This document shows, piece by piece, positions 9,889-20,071 of a DNA stretch of 64,000 nucleotides. Within the stretch, counting starts at the first letter, position 1. The number at the start of each line of letters is the position of its first letter. Origin of the DNA: Archangium violaceum (GTDB lineage Bacteria > Myxococcota > Myxococcia > Myxococcales > Myxococcaceae); the NCBI RefSeq assembly GCF_016859125.1, contig NZ_CP069338.1:2816501-2880500 (forward strand). The letters run 5' to 3'. The position numbers were made by a program, and so were the translations under genes. The notes under the pieces are model-generated. The model ran no database searches, had not been told where the DNA came from, and worked only from the letters and a program-made list of their open reading frames with translations.

Positions 9889-10496
9889 GTGCTCTACGAT
9901 CCGTTTTCGGTTGTTCTCGACGCGAACGTCCTCATCCCCCTCACCATCTGTGACACACTGTTGGGAGCAGCCAACGAAGGGCTCGTCCAGCTCTACTGGA
10001 CGGAGCTGATTCTCGAAGAGACACGCAAAACCTCGTCAAGGCGATGGGCTTGACGGAGGAGAAGGCAACCAGGCGCGTTGCCGCGATGAAGAGGGCCTTC
10101 CCCGAAGCAATGGTGACGGGGCATGAAGGACTCATTCCGGCGATGACGAACGATCCAAATGATCGGCACGTCCTCGCCGCAGCGGTGCACGTTGGCGCAC
10201 AAACCATTGTGACGAGCAACCTGCGCCACTTTCGGAAAGAGCATCTGCCCCCCGGTATCCAAGCCCAGGATCCAGACACGTTCCTGCAACACCTGCTCAG
10301 CCAAGACCGGGGCGCAATGCTAGAACTGCTGCGGGCTCAAGCCCATGCTCTGAAGAACCCTCCAATATCGCTTGCGAAGCTATTAGAGGGGATGGCCCGC
10401 TCCGTGCCCAAGTTCGTTGAGGAGGTCCGAAACCTCTTGCCTCCCCCTCTCATCACGTCTCAGAGCAGTACCAAGATTCCTCGTGGCACGGAGTGA
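9889..10496 (+). pseudogene. PIN-domain toxin, frameshifted
   Basis: The reading frame from GTG 9889 gives the PIN start (VVLDANVLIPL, with the first catalytic Asp) through ELILEETRK and then stops at 10053. The rest continues one base back, from the run AAAA at 10027-10030 to the stop at 10496, and supplies NDPNDRHVLAAAV and TSNLRHF, typical of the second half of VapC-like PIN nucleases. A -1 slip at the A run rejoins the two halves as EETRKNLVKAMGL with no residue lost. This is therefore a one-base deletion, a sequence error or, less likely, a frameshift used by the cell. A C-terminal tail of ~70 residues is not part of the domain. Confidence 0.7.
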
Positions 10497-10521
10497 GCCG
10501 CCGGGTGTGCACGCCGCCCCC

Positions 10522-11214
10522 TCAGAGCGCCCAGCCCAGACCCACCGTCATGCGAGGAGCCACCGACCAACTGCGAGGGGGGGACGAAGCAAAAATGCCC
10601 AGGCGCGGCTCCCCCTCCCCAGTGGACACGATCGTCGGGGTGAAGTCCGAGTTGCGGCTCGAGAGCGCAGCGAGGCCCACGCCCACCTGAACGGTCAGTC
10701 CAGGGCCAACGATGGCGGTATAGCCCAGACGCATGCTCCCTCCGTAATCGACCCTCCGCGAGTGAAAGGCGTAGACATTGGCCCCAGCCAGGCCCCCCCC
10801 GCTGAAAGCGAGCAGGTTTTCGGTGTATTGGCGGGTCATCGACATCTCGACATGTGGCCCCACCCAGAAGCCCTCCGGAGCACGGCCGGTGAGGTAGAAG
10901 TGCACGCCCGCATCAACCCCCACGCCCCAGTGATGATTGGGGAGGCCGCGCTCCACGGGAATGTAGGCGTACTGGCGCGAGAACGACCCCCAGGTACTCA
11001 CCGCTCCCGCGAGCGCCACATGAGGGCTTATGGCTTGCTCCACGCCGGCGCCCACCTGACTCGATAGACCCGACAGCGGCAGAGCCATCACCAACGTGCT
11101 CCGCCCCTCCTTGGCCGTCTCGAGCTCCACGGCCTCCTCGGCCCGGCTCGTCATCGGCACCAGTCCCAACCCCACTGCAACGACACACACAGTCCAACGC
11201 ATCCGCGTCCGCAT
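10522..11214 (-). CDS. Putative outer-membrane beta-barrel protein
   Basis: A 230-residue secreted protein. The signal peptide is MRTRMRWTVCVVAVGLGLVP, with cleavage near TSRAEE. The remainder alternates hydrophobic and polar residues with many Gly and aromatic residues (HWGVGVDAGVHFYLTG, MRLGYTAIVGPGL) and ends GLGWAL, consistent with an OmpA/OmpW-like barrel with an aromatic-rich end. ATG 11214 is preceded by GGGAG. The family is unrecognised. It is convergent with the broken toxin and not clearly linked to the kdp genes that end at 11374. Confidence 0.7.
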   Translation of the reverse strand: MRTRMRWTVCVVAVGLGLVPMTSRAEEAVELETAKEGRSTLVMALPLSGLSSQVGAGVEQAISPHVALAGAVSTWGSFSRQYAYIPVERGLPNHHWGVGVDAGVHFYLTGRAPEGFWVGPHVEMSMTRQYTENLLAFSGGGLAGANVYAFHSRRVDYGGSMRLGYTAIVGPGLTVQVGVGLAALSSRNSDFTPTIVSTGEGEPRLGIFASSPPRSWSVAPRMTVGLGWAL

Positions 11215-11373
11215 CACACATTCGCTCCCATTCACCGTCCGGCCAACGGCATGCAGCGAACGATTGCAGCGCACATGCCATGCGAGGCGTCCGAGGGAGA
11301 GCACCCCTCTCGCGCAACCCAGAACTGACAGAATGACCCGCGTTCACTCCGGGCGCGCGTGACACTCTGTCCC

Positions 11374-13215
11374 TCAGCCCTGTTCCTCCTCGCGCGGCGA
11401 GCCCGGCAGGGTGAACCAGAAGGTGCTTCCCTGTCCGGGCTGGCTGGAGAGCCCCATCTCCCCGCCGTGCGCCTGGACGATCTCCTGAGCGATGGACAAT
11501 CCCAGTCCCGCGCCTCCGCTGTTCGCGCCAGGGACACGGAAGAACTTCTCGAAGATGCGCTGCTGATGCTCCGGTGCGATGCCCTCGCCCGTGTCCGCCA
11601 CCTCGAAACGCACCCGCCCTCCGTCGCGCCGGGCCCTCACCACCACCTCGCCCCCGTGCGACGTGTGCCGCACGGCGTTGGCCACCAGGTTGGACAGCAC
11701 CAACTGCAACCGCTCGGGGTCCGCCTCCACCCGCGCCACCTCCAGCTCGCGCTCCGAGGACAGCCGCACGCCTCGATCATCCGCCACCGCCCGGTGCGGG
11801 ACGAGGGCCGCCTCCAGCACCTCCTCCGTGGACACCGGCCGAACCTCCAGCTTCAGCCGCCCCGATTGCAGCTTCGACAAATCCAACAAGTCATCCACAA
11901 TGCCTTGCAAGCGCTCGCAGTCCTCGCGTGCCGCGAACAGCAGGTCCGCCTGCTTGGGCGTGATGGGGCCCGCCACTTCCTCCAGGCACAGATGGATGGC
12001 CATGCGCAGCGAGGTGAGCGGCGTGCGGAACTCATGCGCCACCGTGGCCACCAGGTCATTCTTCAACTCGTCGAAGCGGCGCAGCCGCGTCACGTCCTGG
12101 AGGATGACGGTCGCCCCCACCACCCCCCCGCCCTCGCCGTACACCGGGCTGCCGCGAGGCAGCAGCCATCGGTCCGCGTCCGGACCCTCCAGCCGCACCG
12201 ACTCCTCATAACCTCGAGGCAGGTAGGGCCCCTTGCCCCCCAGGACGTGCGAGCGCACCCGCTCCAGCACCTCGCGCACCTCGGGCGTCACCTGACCCAG
12301 CGCGCCGCCGCCCTCCAACGACAACCGCAGCACCTCCTCCGCGGCGCGGTTGATGTTGAGCACGCTCCCATCCAGACCGAACACCACCACCGGGTCCGGC
12401 AGGCTGTCGATGGCGGCCTGGGAGGAGGCCTGGGCCTGGAGCAGCTCCCCCAACGAGCTCTGACGGTATTGCAGCAGCGCCGCCGCCATGCCGTTGAAGT
12501 CTCGGGCGAGCTGGGCGATCTCATCCCGCCCCTCCACCACCGCGCGAGTGGACAGGTCCCCCTGCCCCAACCGCCGCACCGCCCGCGAGAGCACGGACAC
12601 CGGCCGCAGCGCCCGCTGGGTGAGTGACGCCGAGGCGAGGAAGCCACCCACCAGCGCCGCCACCACCGCCAGCACCATGAGCGTGTTCACCCGCCGGCTC
12701 CGCCGCTGCAAGGCGTCGCTCTTGCGCACCATGGCGTCCTGGTTGAGCGCGAGGATGAGTTGGGTGGCCCCCTTGGCCTCGCGGAAGGCCGGTGCCAGTG
12801 CGTCGAAGTAGGCCGAGCGCCGGGCCTCGGGCGCCTCCGCGGTGGCGAAGGCCTCGTACGCGGAGCGGTAGCGAGCCCAGGCCCGCCGCAGCTGGGTGGT
12901 GGCCTCGGCCTCGCCGGGCTCGGTGATGTTGTTCTCCTGCACCTTCAGCTCCGCCTCGAGCGGCTGGAGGTGCGCGTCCGCCAGCTCCAGACCCCGCCGC
13001 CGCTCGTCCACGACGATGAAGAGGGCGGCACTGTCCATGCGCTCCAGGTGCTCGATGATGCGCTGCATGGCCAGCACGCTGCGGTAGTTGTCGGCGAGGA
13101 TCTCCTGACCGGCGCGTCCCAACTTCCCGAGCGTGCTGACGCCCAGCACCCCCAACAGCAGCAGCGCGAGCGCCAGGGGCACCTGGGCCAGGAGCAGCTT
13201 GTTGCGCAGGGTCAT
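11374..13215 (-). CDS. Sensor histidine kinase of the kdp locus
   Basis: Membrane kinase of 613 residues. TM1 is at about 8-28, then a ~150-residue helical periplasmic region and TM2 (MVLAVVAALVGGFLASA). HAMP, a PAS domain (residues ~275-390), the HisKA H-box VAHEFRTPLTSLRMA and an HATPase with NLVANAVRH, DTGEGI and GAGLGLSIAQEI follow. The start overlaps the end of the kinase-less KdpD by 4 bases (ATGA), so the two are translationally coupled. I infer that it supplies the kinase activity KdpD lacks. No kdpE response regulator follows, so its partner is encoded elsewhere. Confidence 0.9.
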   Translation of the reverse strand: MTLRNKLLLAQVPLALALLLLGVLGVSTLGKLGRAGQEILADNYRSVLAMQRIIEHLERMDSAALFIVVDERRRGLELADAHLQPLEAELKVQENNITEPGEAEATTQLRRAWARYRSAYEAFATAEAPEARRSAYFDALAPAFREAKGATQLILALNQDAMVRKSDALQRRSRRVNTLMVLAVVAALVGGFLASASLTQRALRPVSVLSRAVRRLGQGDLSTRAVVEGRDEIAQLARDFNGMAAALLQYRQSSLGELLQAQASSQAAIDSLPDPVVVFGLDGSVLNINRAAEEVLRLSLEGGGALGQVTPEVREVLERVRSHVLGGKGPYLPRGYEESVRLEGPDADRWLLPRGSPVYGEGGGVVGATVILQDVTRLRRFDELKNDLVATVAHEFRTPLTSLRMAIHLCLEEVAGPITPKQADLLFAAREDCERLQGIVDDLLDLSKLQSGRLKLEVRPVSTEEVLEAALVPHRAVADDRGVRLSSERELEVARVEADPERLQLVLSNLVANAVRHTSHGGEVVVRARRDGGRVRFEVADTGEGIAPEHQQRIFEKFFRVPGANSGGAGLGLSIAQEIVQAHGGEMGLSSQPGQGSTFWFTLPGSPREEEQG

Positions 13216-14369
13216 GGCCGGCGCTCCTCTTGCGGCGCTTCGAAGGACACCACGTGGAGGTCGAAGCCCTCGCCCTCGCGCAGCAGCCGCACGTCCGAGG
13301 CTCGCCCCAGCACGCGCTTCCACCAGGGCTGGCGCGAGCGGCCCACGATGATGTGGCCCACCCCGTGGGAACGGGCGAAGTCCAGCAACGCCACCACGGG
13401 GTCATCCCCCTTGAGCCGCACCACCTCCGCGCCCAGTTCCTTCGCCAGCTCGATGTTGCCCAGCAGATGGCGCTGCGCCTCGGCGTCGATGAGGTGTGGG
13501 GCCTCGTGCGGCGTCTCCACGTAGACGACGAACCAGTCGGTGTTGAGCCGTCCCGCCATGCGGGAGCCGCGACGCAGGAGCGTGGCCGCGTGAGGTGGAT
13601 TGCTGCTGAGCGCCACCATCACCCGGCCCCAGCTCCCGCCCTTCTGCTGTGGCTCCCCGCCCGGGCGGGCCCGGGTGCCCGTGGCCCGCTCCAGGCTCTC
13701 GGCCACCTCGCGAAGCGCCAGCTCACGCAGGGTGGACAGGTTCTCCTGGCGGAAGAAGCCCTCCAGCGCGTGCCGCACCTTGTCCGGCGCGTAGATCTTC
13801 CCCGCCTCGAGCCGCTCGTGCAGATCCTCCACCGCCAGGTCCAGGTTCACCACCTGGTCCGCGCTCTTGAGGAAGCTGTCGGGAATCGTCTCGCGCACGC
13901 GGATGCCGGTGGCGCGCTCGATGAGATCATTGAGGCTCTCCAGGTGCTGCACGTTGAAGGCTCCGATGACGTTGATGCCGGCGGCCAGCAGCGCCTCCAC
14001 GTCCTGGTAGCGCTTGCGGTTGCGCGCCAGGGGGACGTTGGTGTGGGCCAGCTCGTCCACCACGGCCACCTGGGGCTTGCGCGCCAGCACCGCGTCCAGG
14101 TCCATCTCCTCCACGGAGACGTCGCGGTAGGTGAAGACCTCGCGAGGCACCACCTCCAGCCCCGCGACGAGTGCCTGGGTCTCGGCCCGGCCGTGGGTCT
14201 CGATGAAGCCGAGCACCACGTCCACCCCGCGCTGGCGGAGCGCGTGGGACTCCTCGAGCATGCGGTACGTCTTTCCCACGCCGGCGGCGAAGCCGATGTA
14301 CAGCTTCAGCCGCCCGCGCCGGCCGCGCTCGACCAGCTCGAGGAAGTCCTCGGCGCGCCCCTTCGCCAT
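13212..14369 (-). CDS. kdpD: KdpD-like sensor protein without a histidine kinase domain
   Basis: A 385-residue protein matching the N-terminal part of KdpD. The KdpD domain has Walker A GFAAGVGKTYRML, ETHGRAET, VVDELAHTN and QHLESLND. A universal-stress-protein-like domain follows (VMVALSSNPP to HIIVGRSRQPWWKRVLG). The membrane, DHp and ATPase domains of full KdpD (about 890 residues in E. coli) are absent; a separate kinase gene overlaps its stop. Two in-frame ATGs occur at 14372 and 14369. The second has better spacing from GGGAGGG and overlaps the kdpC stop. Expected role: cytoplasmic sensing of potassium or ionic conditions for kdp expression. Confidence 0.9.
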   Translation of the reverse strand: MAKGRAEDFLELVERGRRGRLKLYIGFAAGVGKTYRMLEESHALRQRGVDVVLGFIETHGRAETQALVAGLEVVPREVFTYRDVSVEEMDLDAVLARKPQVAVVDELAHTNVPLARNRKRYQDVEALLAAGINVIGAFNVQHLESLNDLIERATGIRVRETIPDSFLKSADQVVNLDLAVEDLHERLEAGKIYAPDKVRHALEGFFRQENLSTLRELALREVAESLERATGTRARPGGEPQQKGGSWGRVMVALSSNPPHAATLLRRGSRMAGRLNTDWFVVYVETPHEAPHLIDAEAQRHLLGNIELAKELGAEVVRLKGDDPVVALLDFARSHGVGHIIVGRSRQPWWKRVLGRASDVRLLREGEGFDLHVVSFEAPQEERRP

Positions 14370-14983
14370 CATTGCCCTCCCGACGTCGTGCGCACCGGGT
14401 GGGCCGCTTCGCCAAATTGACGGTCCAGCGCCAGATTGAGCAGGAGCACGTTCACCCGGGGCTCTCCGAGGACGCCGAAGGTACGGCCCTCGGTGTTCGC
14501 CTCTACCACGACGAGGATGCGCTGGGGGTCCACATGTCGGGCGCGGGCCACGCGGGGCACCTGCCAGCGCACGGCCTCGGGAGACAGGTGCGGATCCAAC
14601 CCCGAGCCGGACGCGGTGACGAGCTCCGCGGGCACGGGGCCCGGAGCGTCCGGGTTCTCCTGGCGCAGGCGCTCGGCCTCGGACACGGCCCGGTCGCGCA
14701 GCTTCTGGGAGGTGGGGCCCAGGTTGCTGCCCGAGGAGGCGGTGGCGTCGTGGCCGTTGCCGGCCGCGGACGGGCGCGGCTGGAAGTAGCCGGCCTGGGA
14801 GAAGCCCTGGCTGATGAGGGCACTGCCCACCACCTGGCCCTTCTGGTGGGTGACGAGCGAGCCATGGGCCTCGTCGGGGAAGAGCACCTGGGACAGACCG
14901 GTGACGACCAGCGGGTAGAGCCCGCCGGTGAGCACCAGGGTGACGAGACAGGCGCGCAGGGCGGTGACGAGAGTGGAGACCAT
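14369..14983 (-). CDS. kdpC: Potassium-transporting ATPase subunit C
   Basis: KdpC, 204 residues, the single-pass periplasmic-facing subunit that stabilises the KdpFABC pump. The N-terminal membrane helix is at about residues 7-30 (RACLVTLVLTGGLYPLVV). Family motifs are GSALISQGFS, YFQPRPSA, SGSNLGPTS, PAELVTASGSGLDPHLSP and VDPQRILVVVEANTEGR. It lies 14 bases after kdpB and overlaps the start of kdpD. Confidence 0.96.
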   Translation of the reverse strand: MVSTLVTALRACLVTLVLTGGLYPLVVTGLSQVLFPDEAHGSLVTHQKGQVVGSALISQGFSQAGYFQPRPSAAGNGHDATASSGSNLGPTSQKLRDRAVSEAERLRQENPDAPGPVPAELVTASGSGLDPHLSPEAVRWQVPRVARARHVDPQRILVVVEANTEGRTFGVLGEPRVNVLLLNLALDRQFGEAAHPVRTTSGGQ

Positions 14984-14997
14984 GAGGGTGATTCCTT

Positions 14998-17058
14998 TCA
15001 GACCAGGCCCACGGCGGTGAGGAGCACGTCGATGACCTTGATGCCGAGGAAGGGAACGATGACGCCGCCCACGCCATAGAGGAGGAGACTGCGCCGCAGG
15101 AGCGCCGCCGCGCCGAGGGGCCGGTAGCGCACGCCGCGCAGGGCCAGGGGGATGAGGGCGATGATGATGAGCGCGTTGAAGATGACGGCGGAGAGGATGG
15201 CGCTGTAGGGCGAGGACAGGCCCATGACGTTGAGCGGGGCAATCTGGGGGAACACCCCCATGAAGAGCGCGGGGAGGATGGCGAAGTACTTGGCCACGTC
15301 ATTGGCGATGGAGAAGGTGGTGAGCGTGCCGCGCGTCATGAGCAGCTGCTTGCCCACCTCCACCACCTCGAGCAGCTTGGTGGGATTGGAGTCCAGGTCC
15401 ACCATGTTGCCGGCCTCCTTGGCGGCCTGGGTGCCGGTGTTCATCGCCACGCCCACGTCCGCCTGGGCGAGCGCGGGAGCATCGTTGGTGCCATCCCCCA
15501 TCATGGCCACCAGCTTGCCCCGGGCCTGCTCGGCGCGGATGAGGGCCAGCTTGGCCTCGGGGGTGGCCTCGGCGAGGAAGTCATCCACGCCGGCCTCGCG
15601 GGCGATGGCCCCCGCGGTGCGCGGGTTGTCGCCGGTGACCATCACCGTGCGGATGCCCATGGCGCGGAAGCGCTCGAAGCGCTCCTTGATGCCGCCCTTC
15701 ACCACGTCCTCGAGGTGGATGACGCCCAGCACGCGCGCGCCATCGGCCACCGCCAGCGGCGTGCCGCCCTGATCACCGATGCGCGCCGCCGTCTCGCGCA
15801 GCTCGGACGGGACGGAGCCGCCCTGGGCCTCCACGTACTGGATGACGGCGTCCACCGCGCCCTTGCGGATGCTGCGAGGGTGCGGCTCCACGAGGTCGCA
15901 GCCGCTCATGCGCGTCTGCGCGGTGAAGGGCACGAAGGTGGCCTGGTGCGCCTGGAGCTCGCGCGGACGCATCCGGTAGGAGTCCTTCACCAGCACGACG
16001 ATGGAGCGGCCCTCGGGCGTCTCGTCCGCGAGGCTCGCGAGCTGCGAGGCCTCGGCCAGGTCCTCCCTCCGGACGCCCGGCAGGGGCAGCAGCTCCGTGG
16101 CCATGCGGTTGCCCAGGGTGATGGTGCCCGTCTTGTCCAGCAGCAGCGTGTCCACGTCGCCCGCGGCCTCCACCGCGCGACCGCTCATGGCCAGCACGTT
16201 CTTGCGCAGGAGCCGGTCCATGCCGGCGATGCCAATGGCGGACAGCAGGCCGCCGATCGTCGTCGGAATCAGACACACCAGCAGCGCCACCACCGCCGTG
16301 CCCGACAGCTTCACGCCCGAGTAGAGCGCCATCGGCACCAGCGACACGCACGCCAACAGGAAGACGAGGGTGAGGCCCACCAGGAGGATGTGCAGGGCCA
16401 CCTCGTTGGGCGTCTTCTGGCGCGCGGCGCCCTCCACCAGGCCGATCATCCGGTCCAGGAAGGACTCGCCCGGGTCCGCGGTGATGCGCACCACGATGCG
16501 GTCGGAGAGCACCTTCGTGCCGCCGGTGACGCTCGAGCGATCGCCGCCGGACTCGCGGATGACGGGGGCGGACTCGCCGGTGATGGCGGACTCGTCCACG
16601 CTGGCGATGCCCTCCACCACCTCGCCGTCACCGGGGATGACGTCGCCCGCCTCGCACACCACGAGGTCGTCCTTGCGCAGGCTGGGGGCCGGGACGCGCT
16701 CCTCCTTCCCATCCACCAGACGCCGGGCCAGGGTGTCCTTGCGCATCTTGCGCAGGGAGCTCGCCTGGGCCTTGCCACGCCCCTCGGCCACCGCCTCGGC
16801 GAAGTTGGCGAAGAGCACGGTGAACCACAGCCACAGCATCACCGAGACCGTGAACCACGTGGGCGTGGCCGCCGGCCCCGGCGTGACGAGGTCCTTCACC
16901 ACCAGCACCGTGGTGAGCAGGCTGCCGGCCCACACCACGAACATCACCGGATTCCTGGCCACATCCCGGGGGTGCAGCTTGCGCAGGCTGTCCAGGGAGG
17001 CCTGCTTCAGGAGCGCCGGCTCGAAGAGCGAGGCCGGCTTCGCGGAAGGAGAAGCCAT
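14998..17058 (-). CDS. kdpB: Potassium-transporting P-type ATPase subunit B
   Basis: Catalytic P-type ATPase of the high-affinity K+ pump, 686 residues (E. coli about 682). The phosphorylation motif is [11 protein letters not shown], with TGES in the actuator domain (AITGESAPV), and MVTGDN and [19 protein letters not shown] in the P domain. Membrane segments flank these. The frame is open further upstream, but ATG 17058 ([12 protein letters not shown]), 1 base from the kdpA stop, matches the family start. Confidence 0.97.
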   Translation of the reverse strand: MASPSAKPASLFEPALLKQASLDSLRKLHPRDVARNPVMFVVWAGSLLTTVLVVKDLVTPGPAATPTWFTVSVMLWLWFTVLFANFAEAVAEGRGKAQASSLRKMRKDTLARRLVDGKEERVPAPSLRKDDLVVCEAGDVIPGDGEVVEGIASVDESAITGESAPVIRESGGDRSSVTGGTKVLSDRIVVRITADPGESFLDRMIGLVEGAARQKTPNEVALHILLVGLTLVFLLACVSLVPMALYSGVKLSGTAVVALLVCLIPTTIGGLLSAIGIAGMDRLLRKNVLAMSGRAVEAAGDVDTLLLDKTGTITLGNRMATELLPLPGVRREDLAEASQLASLADETPEGRSIVVLVKDSYRMRPRELQAHQATFVPFTAQTRMSGCDLVEPHPRSIRKGAVDAVIQYVEAQGGSVPSELRETAARIGDQGGTPLAVADGARVLGVIHLEDVVKGGIKERFERFRAMGIRTVMVTGDNPRTAGAIAREAGVDDFLAEATPEAKLALIRAEQARGKLVAMMGDGTNDAPALAQADVGVAMNTGTQAAKEAGNMVDLDSNPTKLLEVVEVGKQLLMTRGTLTTFSIANDVAKYFAILPALFMGVFPQIAPLNVMGLSSPYSAILSAVIFNALIIIALIPLALRGVRYRPLGAAALLRRSLLLYGVGGVIVPFLGIKVIDVLLTAVGLV

Positions 17059-17059
17059 A

Positions 17060-18781
17060 TCAGAACACCTTTCCGGCCTGGCCGAGGGAGTGCTCGACGA
17101 TGGGGCCGAGTGAGAGCGCGGGGAAGAACGTGAGCGCGCCGACGATGACGACCACGCACACGAGCAGCCCGGTGAAGAGCGCGCCATTCGTGGGGAAGGT
17201 CCCGGGACCCGGAGGCACCACCTTCTTGCCCACCATGGAGCCGGCGATGGCCAGCACCGGGATGATCATCAGGAAGCGCCCGGCGAGCATGGCCAGGCCC
17301 AGGGAGATGTTCCAGAAGGGCGTGTTGGCGTTGAGGCCGGCGAAGGCGCTGCCGTTGTTGGCCGTGCCACTGGTGAAGGCGTAGAGGATTTCCGACAGGC
17401 CGTGCGGCCCCGCGTTGTTGAGCGAGGACAGCCCCTGGGGAATCACCGCCGCCACCGCGCTCAGGCCGAGGATGACGAGCGGGAAGATGAGCACGTACAG
17501 CATGGCGAGCTTCATCTCCTTCGCTTCGATCTTCTTGCCCAGGTACTCGGGGGTGCGGCCCACCATGAGGCCGGCGATGAAGACGGCGAGCACCACCATG
17601 ACGAGGATGCCGTAGAGGCCCGCGCCCACGCCGCCGAAGATGACCTCACCGAGCTGCATGTTCACCAGGGGCACCAGGCCGCCCAGCGAGGTGAAGCTGT
17701 CATGCATGGCATTGACCGCGCCGCAGGAGGCGTCCGTGGTGACGGTGGCGAAGAGGGCCGAGGCGGAGATACCGAAGCGTGCCTCCTTGCCCTCCATGTT
17801 CCCGGCCTGCGCCACCTGCGCGGCGGCCACTGCGGGGTTGGACTGGGACTCGGCGGCGTAGGCCGCGGTCACGCCCACGAAGAAGAGCAGGCTCATGGCG
17901 GCGAAGAGGGCCCAGCCCTGCTTCGTGTCCCTCGCCATCTTCCCGTACGTGTACGTGAGGGCGGCGGGGATGGCGAAGATGGAGAGCATCTGCACCAGGT
18001 TGGTGAGCGGCGTGGGGTTCTCGAAGGGGTGGGCGCTGTTGGCGTTGAAGAAGCCGCCGCCGTTGGTGCCCAGCATCTTGATGGCCTCCTGCGAGGCCAC
18101 CGGACCCATGGCGAGCGTCTGCTTCACGCCCTCCAGCGTGGTCAGTTCCAGGTAGGGCGCGAAGTTCTGCAACACGCCCTGCGACACCAGGAAGAGCGCG
18201 TAGACGATGCACAGGGGCAGCAGCACGTAGAGCGTGGCGCGGACGAGGTCCACCCAGAAGTTGCCCAACGTCTTCTGCCCCTCGGGCCCGGGGCGCCGGG
18301 TGAAGCCACGCGCGAGCGCCAGCGCCACGCCCATACCCGCCGCCGCGGAGGTGAAGTTGTGCCAGGTCAGCCCCACCATCTGGCTGAAGTAGCTCAGGGT
18401 GGACTCACCCGCGTAGGACTGCCAGTTGGTGTTGGTGGTGAAGCTGGCGGCCGTGTTGAAGGCCAACTCCGGCCCCACCGCGGGCAGGCCCTGCGGGTTG
18501 AGCGGCAGCACGTGCTGCAGCCGCTGGATGACATAGGTACCGAGCAGCCCGAAGAGGCTGAAGGCCAGCAGCGAGAGGGCATACTGGCTCCAGGTCTGCT
18601 CGCGTTGCGCGTCCTTGCCGCCGCACAGCGCGAGCACCAGGCGCTCCACCGGCCCGAGCACCTTCGGCAGGGGCTGGGTGGGCGCCTCGAGGACGTGGAA
18701 GAGGTACGTGCCCAGCGGCTTCGTCACCGCGAGCACCAGCGCGAAGAACAGCAATATCTGCGACCAACCAATGAGAGTCAT
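17060..18781 (-). CDS. kdpA: Potassium-transporting ATPase subunit A
   Basis: Ion-selective channel subunit of KdpFABC, 573 residues with about ten membrane helices. Selectivity-filter segments are recognisable: [33 protein letters not shown], and [13 protein letters not shown] near the C-terminus. It is the first large gene after two tiny membrane peptides and is spaced by 1 base from kdpB. Confidence 0.97.
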   Translation of the reverse strand: MTLIGWSQILLFFALVLAVTKPLGTYLFHVLEAPTQPLPKVLGPVERLVLALCGGKDAQREQTWSQYALSLLAFSLFGLLGTYVIQRLQHVLPLNPQGLPAVGPELAFNTAASFTTNTNWQSYAGESTLSYFSQMVGLTWHNFTSAAAGMGVALALARGFTRRPGPEGQKTLGNFWVDLVRATLYVLLPLCIVYALFLVSQGVLQNFAPYLELTTLEGVKQTLAMGPVASQEAIKMLGTNGGGFFNANSAHPFENPTPLTNLVQMLSIFAIPAALTYTYGKMARDTKQGWALFAAMSLLFFVGVTAAYAAESQSNPAVAAAQVAQAGNMEGKEARFGISASALFATVTTDASCGAVNAMHDSFTSLGGLVPLVNMQLGEVIFGGVGAGLYGILVMVVLAVFIAGLMVGRTPEYLGKKIEAKEMKLAMLYVLIFPLVILGLSAVAAVIPQGLSSLNNAGPHGLSEILYAFTSGTANNGSAFAGLNANTPFWNISLGLAMLAGRFLMIIPVLAIAGSMVGKKVVPPGPGTFPTNGALFTGLLVCVVVIVGALTFFPALSLGPIVEHSLGQAGKVF

Positions 18782-18791
18782 GGCGAGGCCC

Positions 18792-18881
18792 CTAGAAGCG
18801 CTCTGGCCGCAGCAGGGCGTAGACGAGGTAGACGGTGAGCAGCACCGCGAGCGCGGCGCCGGCGACGTATTCGAAGCTCAT
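18792..18881 (-). CDS. kdpF: Potassium-transporting ATPase small subunit F
   Basis: A 29-residue single-helix peptide (core [20 protein letters not shown], ending RPERF) of the size, position and composition of KdpF, which binds KdpA in the membrane. It lies 10 bases upstream of kdpA. Confidence 0.9.
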   Translation of the reverse strand: MSFEYVAGAALAVLLTVYLVYALLRPERF

Positions 18882-18896
18882 GGGACGGCTTGCCTT

Positions 18897-18977
18897 TCAG
18901 AGGTGCTCGCTGCCGTGGGTGTAGGCCCACGCGAGCGCGAAGAAACCGACGGTGACGAGTACGAGGACGAGGTCCAT
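18897..18977 (-). CDS. 26-residue membrane peptide upstream of kdpF
   Basis: Begins MDLVLVLVTVGFFALAWAY and ends THGSEHL: one membrane helix with a short polar C-terminus. It is 15 bases upstream of kdpF and in the same direction. Similar tiny single-helix frames occur upstream of kdpF in other genomes as far as I recall; no function is assigned. It is too short for most gene finders. Confidence 0.65.
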   Translation of the reverse strand: MDLVLVLVTVGFFALAWAYTHGSEHL

Positions 18978-18994
18978 GCGAGGGTTGCTCCGGG

Positions 18995-20071
18995 TTAGAA
19001 GAAGGCGGTGGCGCCACCCACCACGAGGGTCTGGTCGCGATACGGGCCAAAGACATCCACGGTGGAGCGGTCGTGCCTCGCCTCCAGCTTGAGGACGAGG
19101 TGCTCCGCGGGCCGCACCTCCAGGGTGAAGGTGCCCGCCACGAGCCGCTGGGCCGTGCCGGAGATGAGGCCCTCCCGGTCATCGAAGAGCTCCGCGCGCG
19201 CGACCACCGCCACGGGAGGAGCCACCTGCACGCGAGCGTTGAGGCCCACGCCGTACCAGAGGGCCGCGTCCTGCCCGGGGCGCCGCTGGGTGCCCACGTC
19301 CGCCGTGCCCGAGACACGGACAGAGTCCGTCACCTGATAGGTGGCCACCACATCGCCGAAGAGGCGCAAGCCCGTGGCGTCTTCCGAGCCCTCCTCTCCG
19401 ATGAAGGTATTGAAGGCAGCGGAGAGCCGCTCACCCGCGTAGGCCACCTGCGTGCCCAGCGCCTTGCCCCGGTTGTTCTCGCCAATGGTCTGCCAGCCAT
19501 TGAGCAAGTGGAGCTGCGCGCTCCAGGCATCGGAGAACGTCCAGGTGCCCTTGAGACCCGTTTGGTAATAGGGCGACAGCTCGCCCATCCACGAGCGCGT
19601 GTACGTCCAGTTGAGTTGGGATTGAAAGGACTCGAGGCCTATGTGGCTCGGGTACACGCCGGCCTCCAGCGTGAGTGACCCGTGCGCGTAGGACAGCGAG
19701 GCCTGCTGGAGGAAGCGCCACACCTGGGGCCCGATCGCCGTCCCCTCCGGCTCGGCGCCGTGCACCACCTCCATCGCGGTGCCAATGCCCACCAGCACGC
19801 GCAGGCCCACCGGCGCCGGCTCCAGGCTCACGCCCAGGCTGGCGAGGTTCAGGGAGAGCGCGTTGTCGCGTTTGGCCGTGGTCCCCGTGCCGGGGATGAA
19901 GTGGGCTCCGTCCGCCGGCCGGTTGAAGTTGTAGCCGTAGTAGACGTCGACTCCGCCCTCGGGCTTCAGCCGCGAGACGAGCGACTCGAGCGCAGAGGAC
20001 TGCGGCGCGGGCGGCTCGGACTGGCCAAGCAGCGCGAAAGAGAGCAAGCAGGGAAGCGCGAGAAGGGACAT
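18995..20071 (-). CDS. Porin-like outer-membrane beta-barrel protein of the kdp operon
   Basis: A 358-residue secreted protein. The signal peptide (MSLLALPCLLSFALLG) is cleaved near GQSEPP. It then has a barrel-like alternation with GGVDVYYGYNFNRP near the N-terminus, FLQQASLSYAHGSLTLEAGVYPSHIGLE and a C-terminal strand ending GGATAFF with terminal Phe. It resembles the Bbp2/OprB-like putative porins (motif-level call). ATG 20071 has GAGG 5 bases upstream; a GTG lies at 20077. It begins the transcription unit that runs into kdp after 17 bases, suggesting an outer-membrane route for K+ or a co-induced envelope protein. Confidence 0.75.
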   Translation of the reverse strand: MSLLALPCLLSFALLGQSEPPAPQSSALESLVSRLKPEGGVDVYYGYNFNRPADGAHFIPGTGTTAKRDNALSLNLASLGVSLEPAPVGLRVLVGIGTAMEVVHGAEPEGTAIGPQVWRFLQQASLSYAHGSLTLEAGVYPSHIGLESFQSQLNWTYTRSWMGELSPYYQTGLKGTWTFSDAWSAQLHLLNGWQTIGENNRGKALGTQVAYAGERLSAAFNTFIGEEGSEDATGLRLFGDVVATYQVTDSVRVSGTADVGTQRRPGQDAALWYGVGLNARVQVAPPVAVVARAELFDDREGLISGTAQRLVAGTFTLEVRPAEHLVLKLEARHDRSTVDVFGPYRDQTLVVGGATAFF

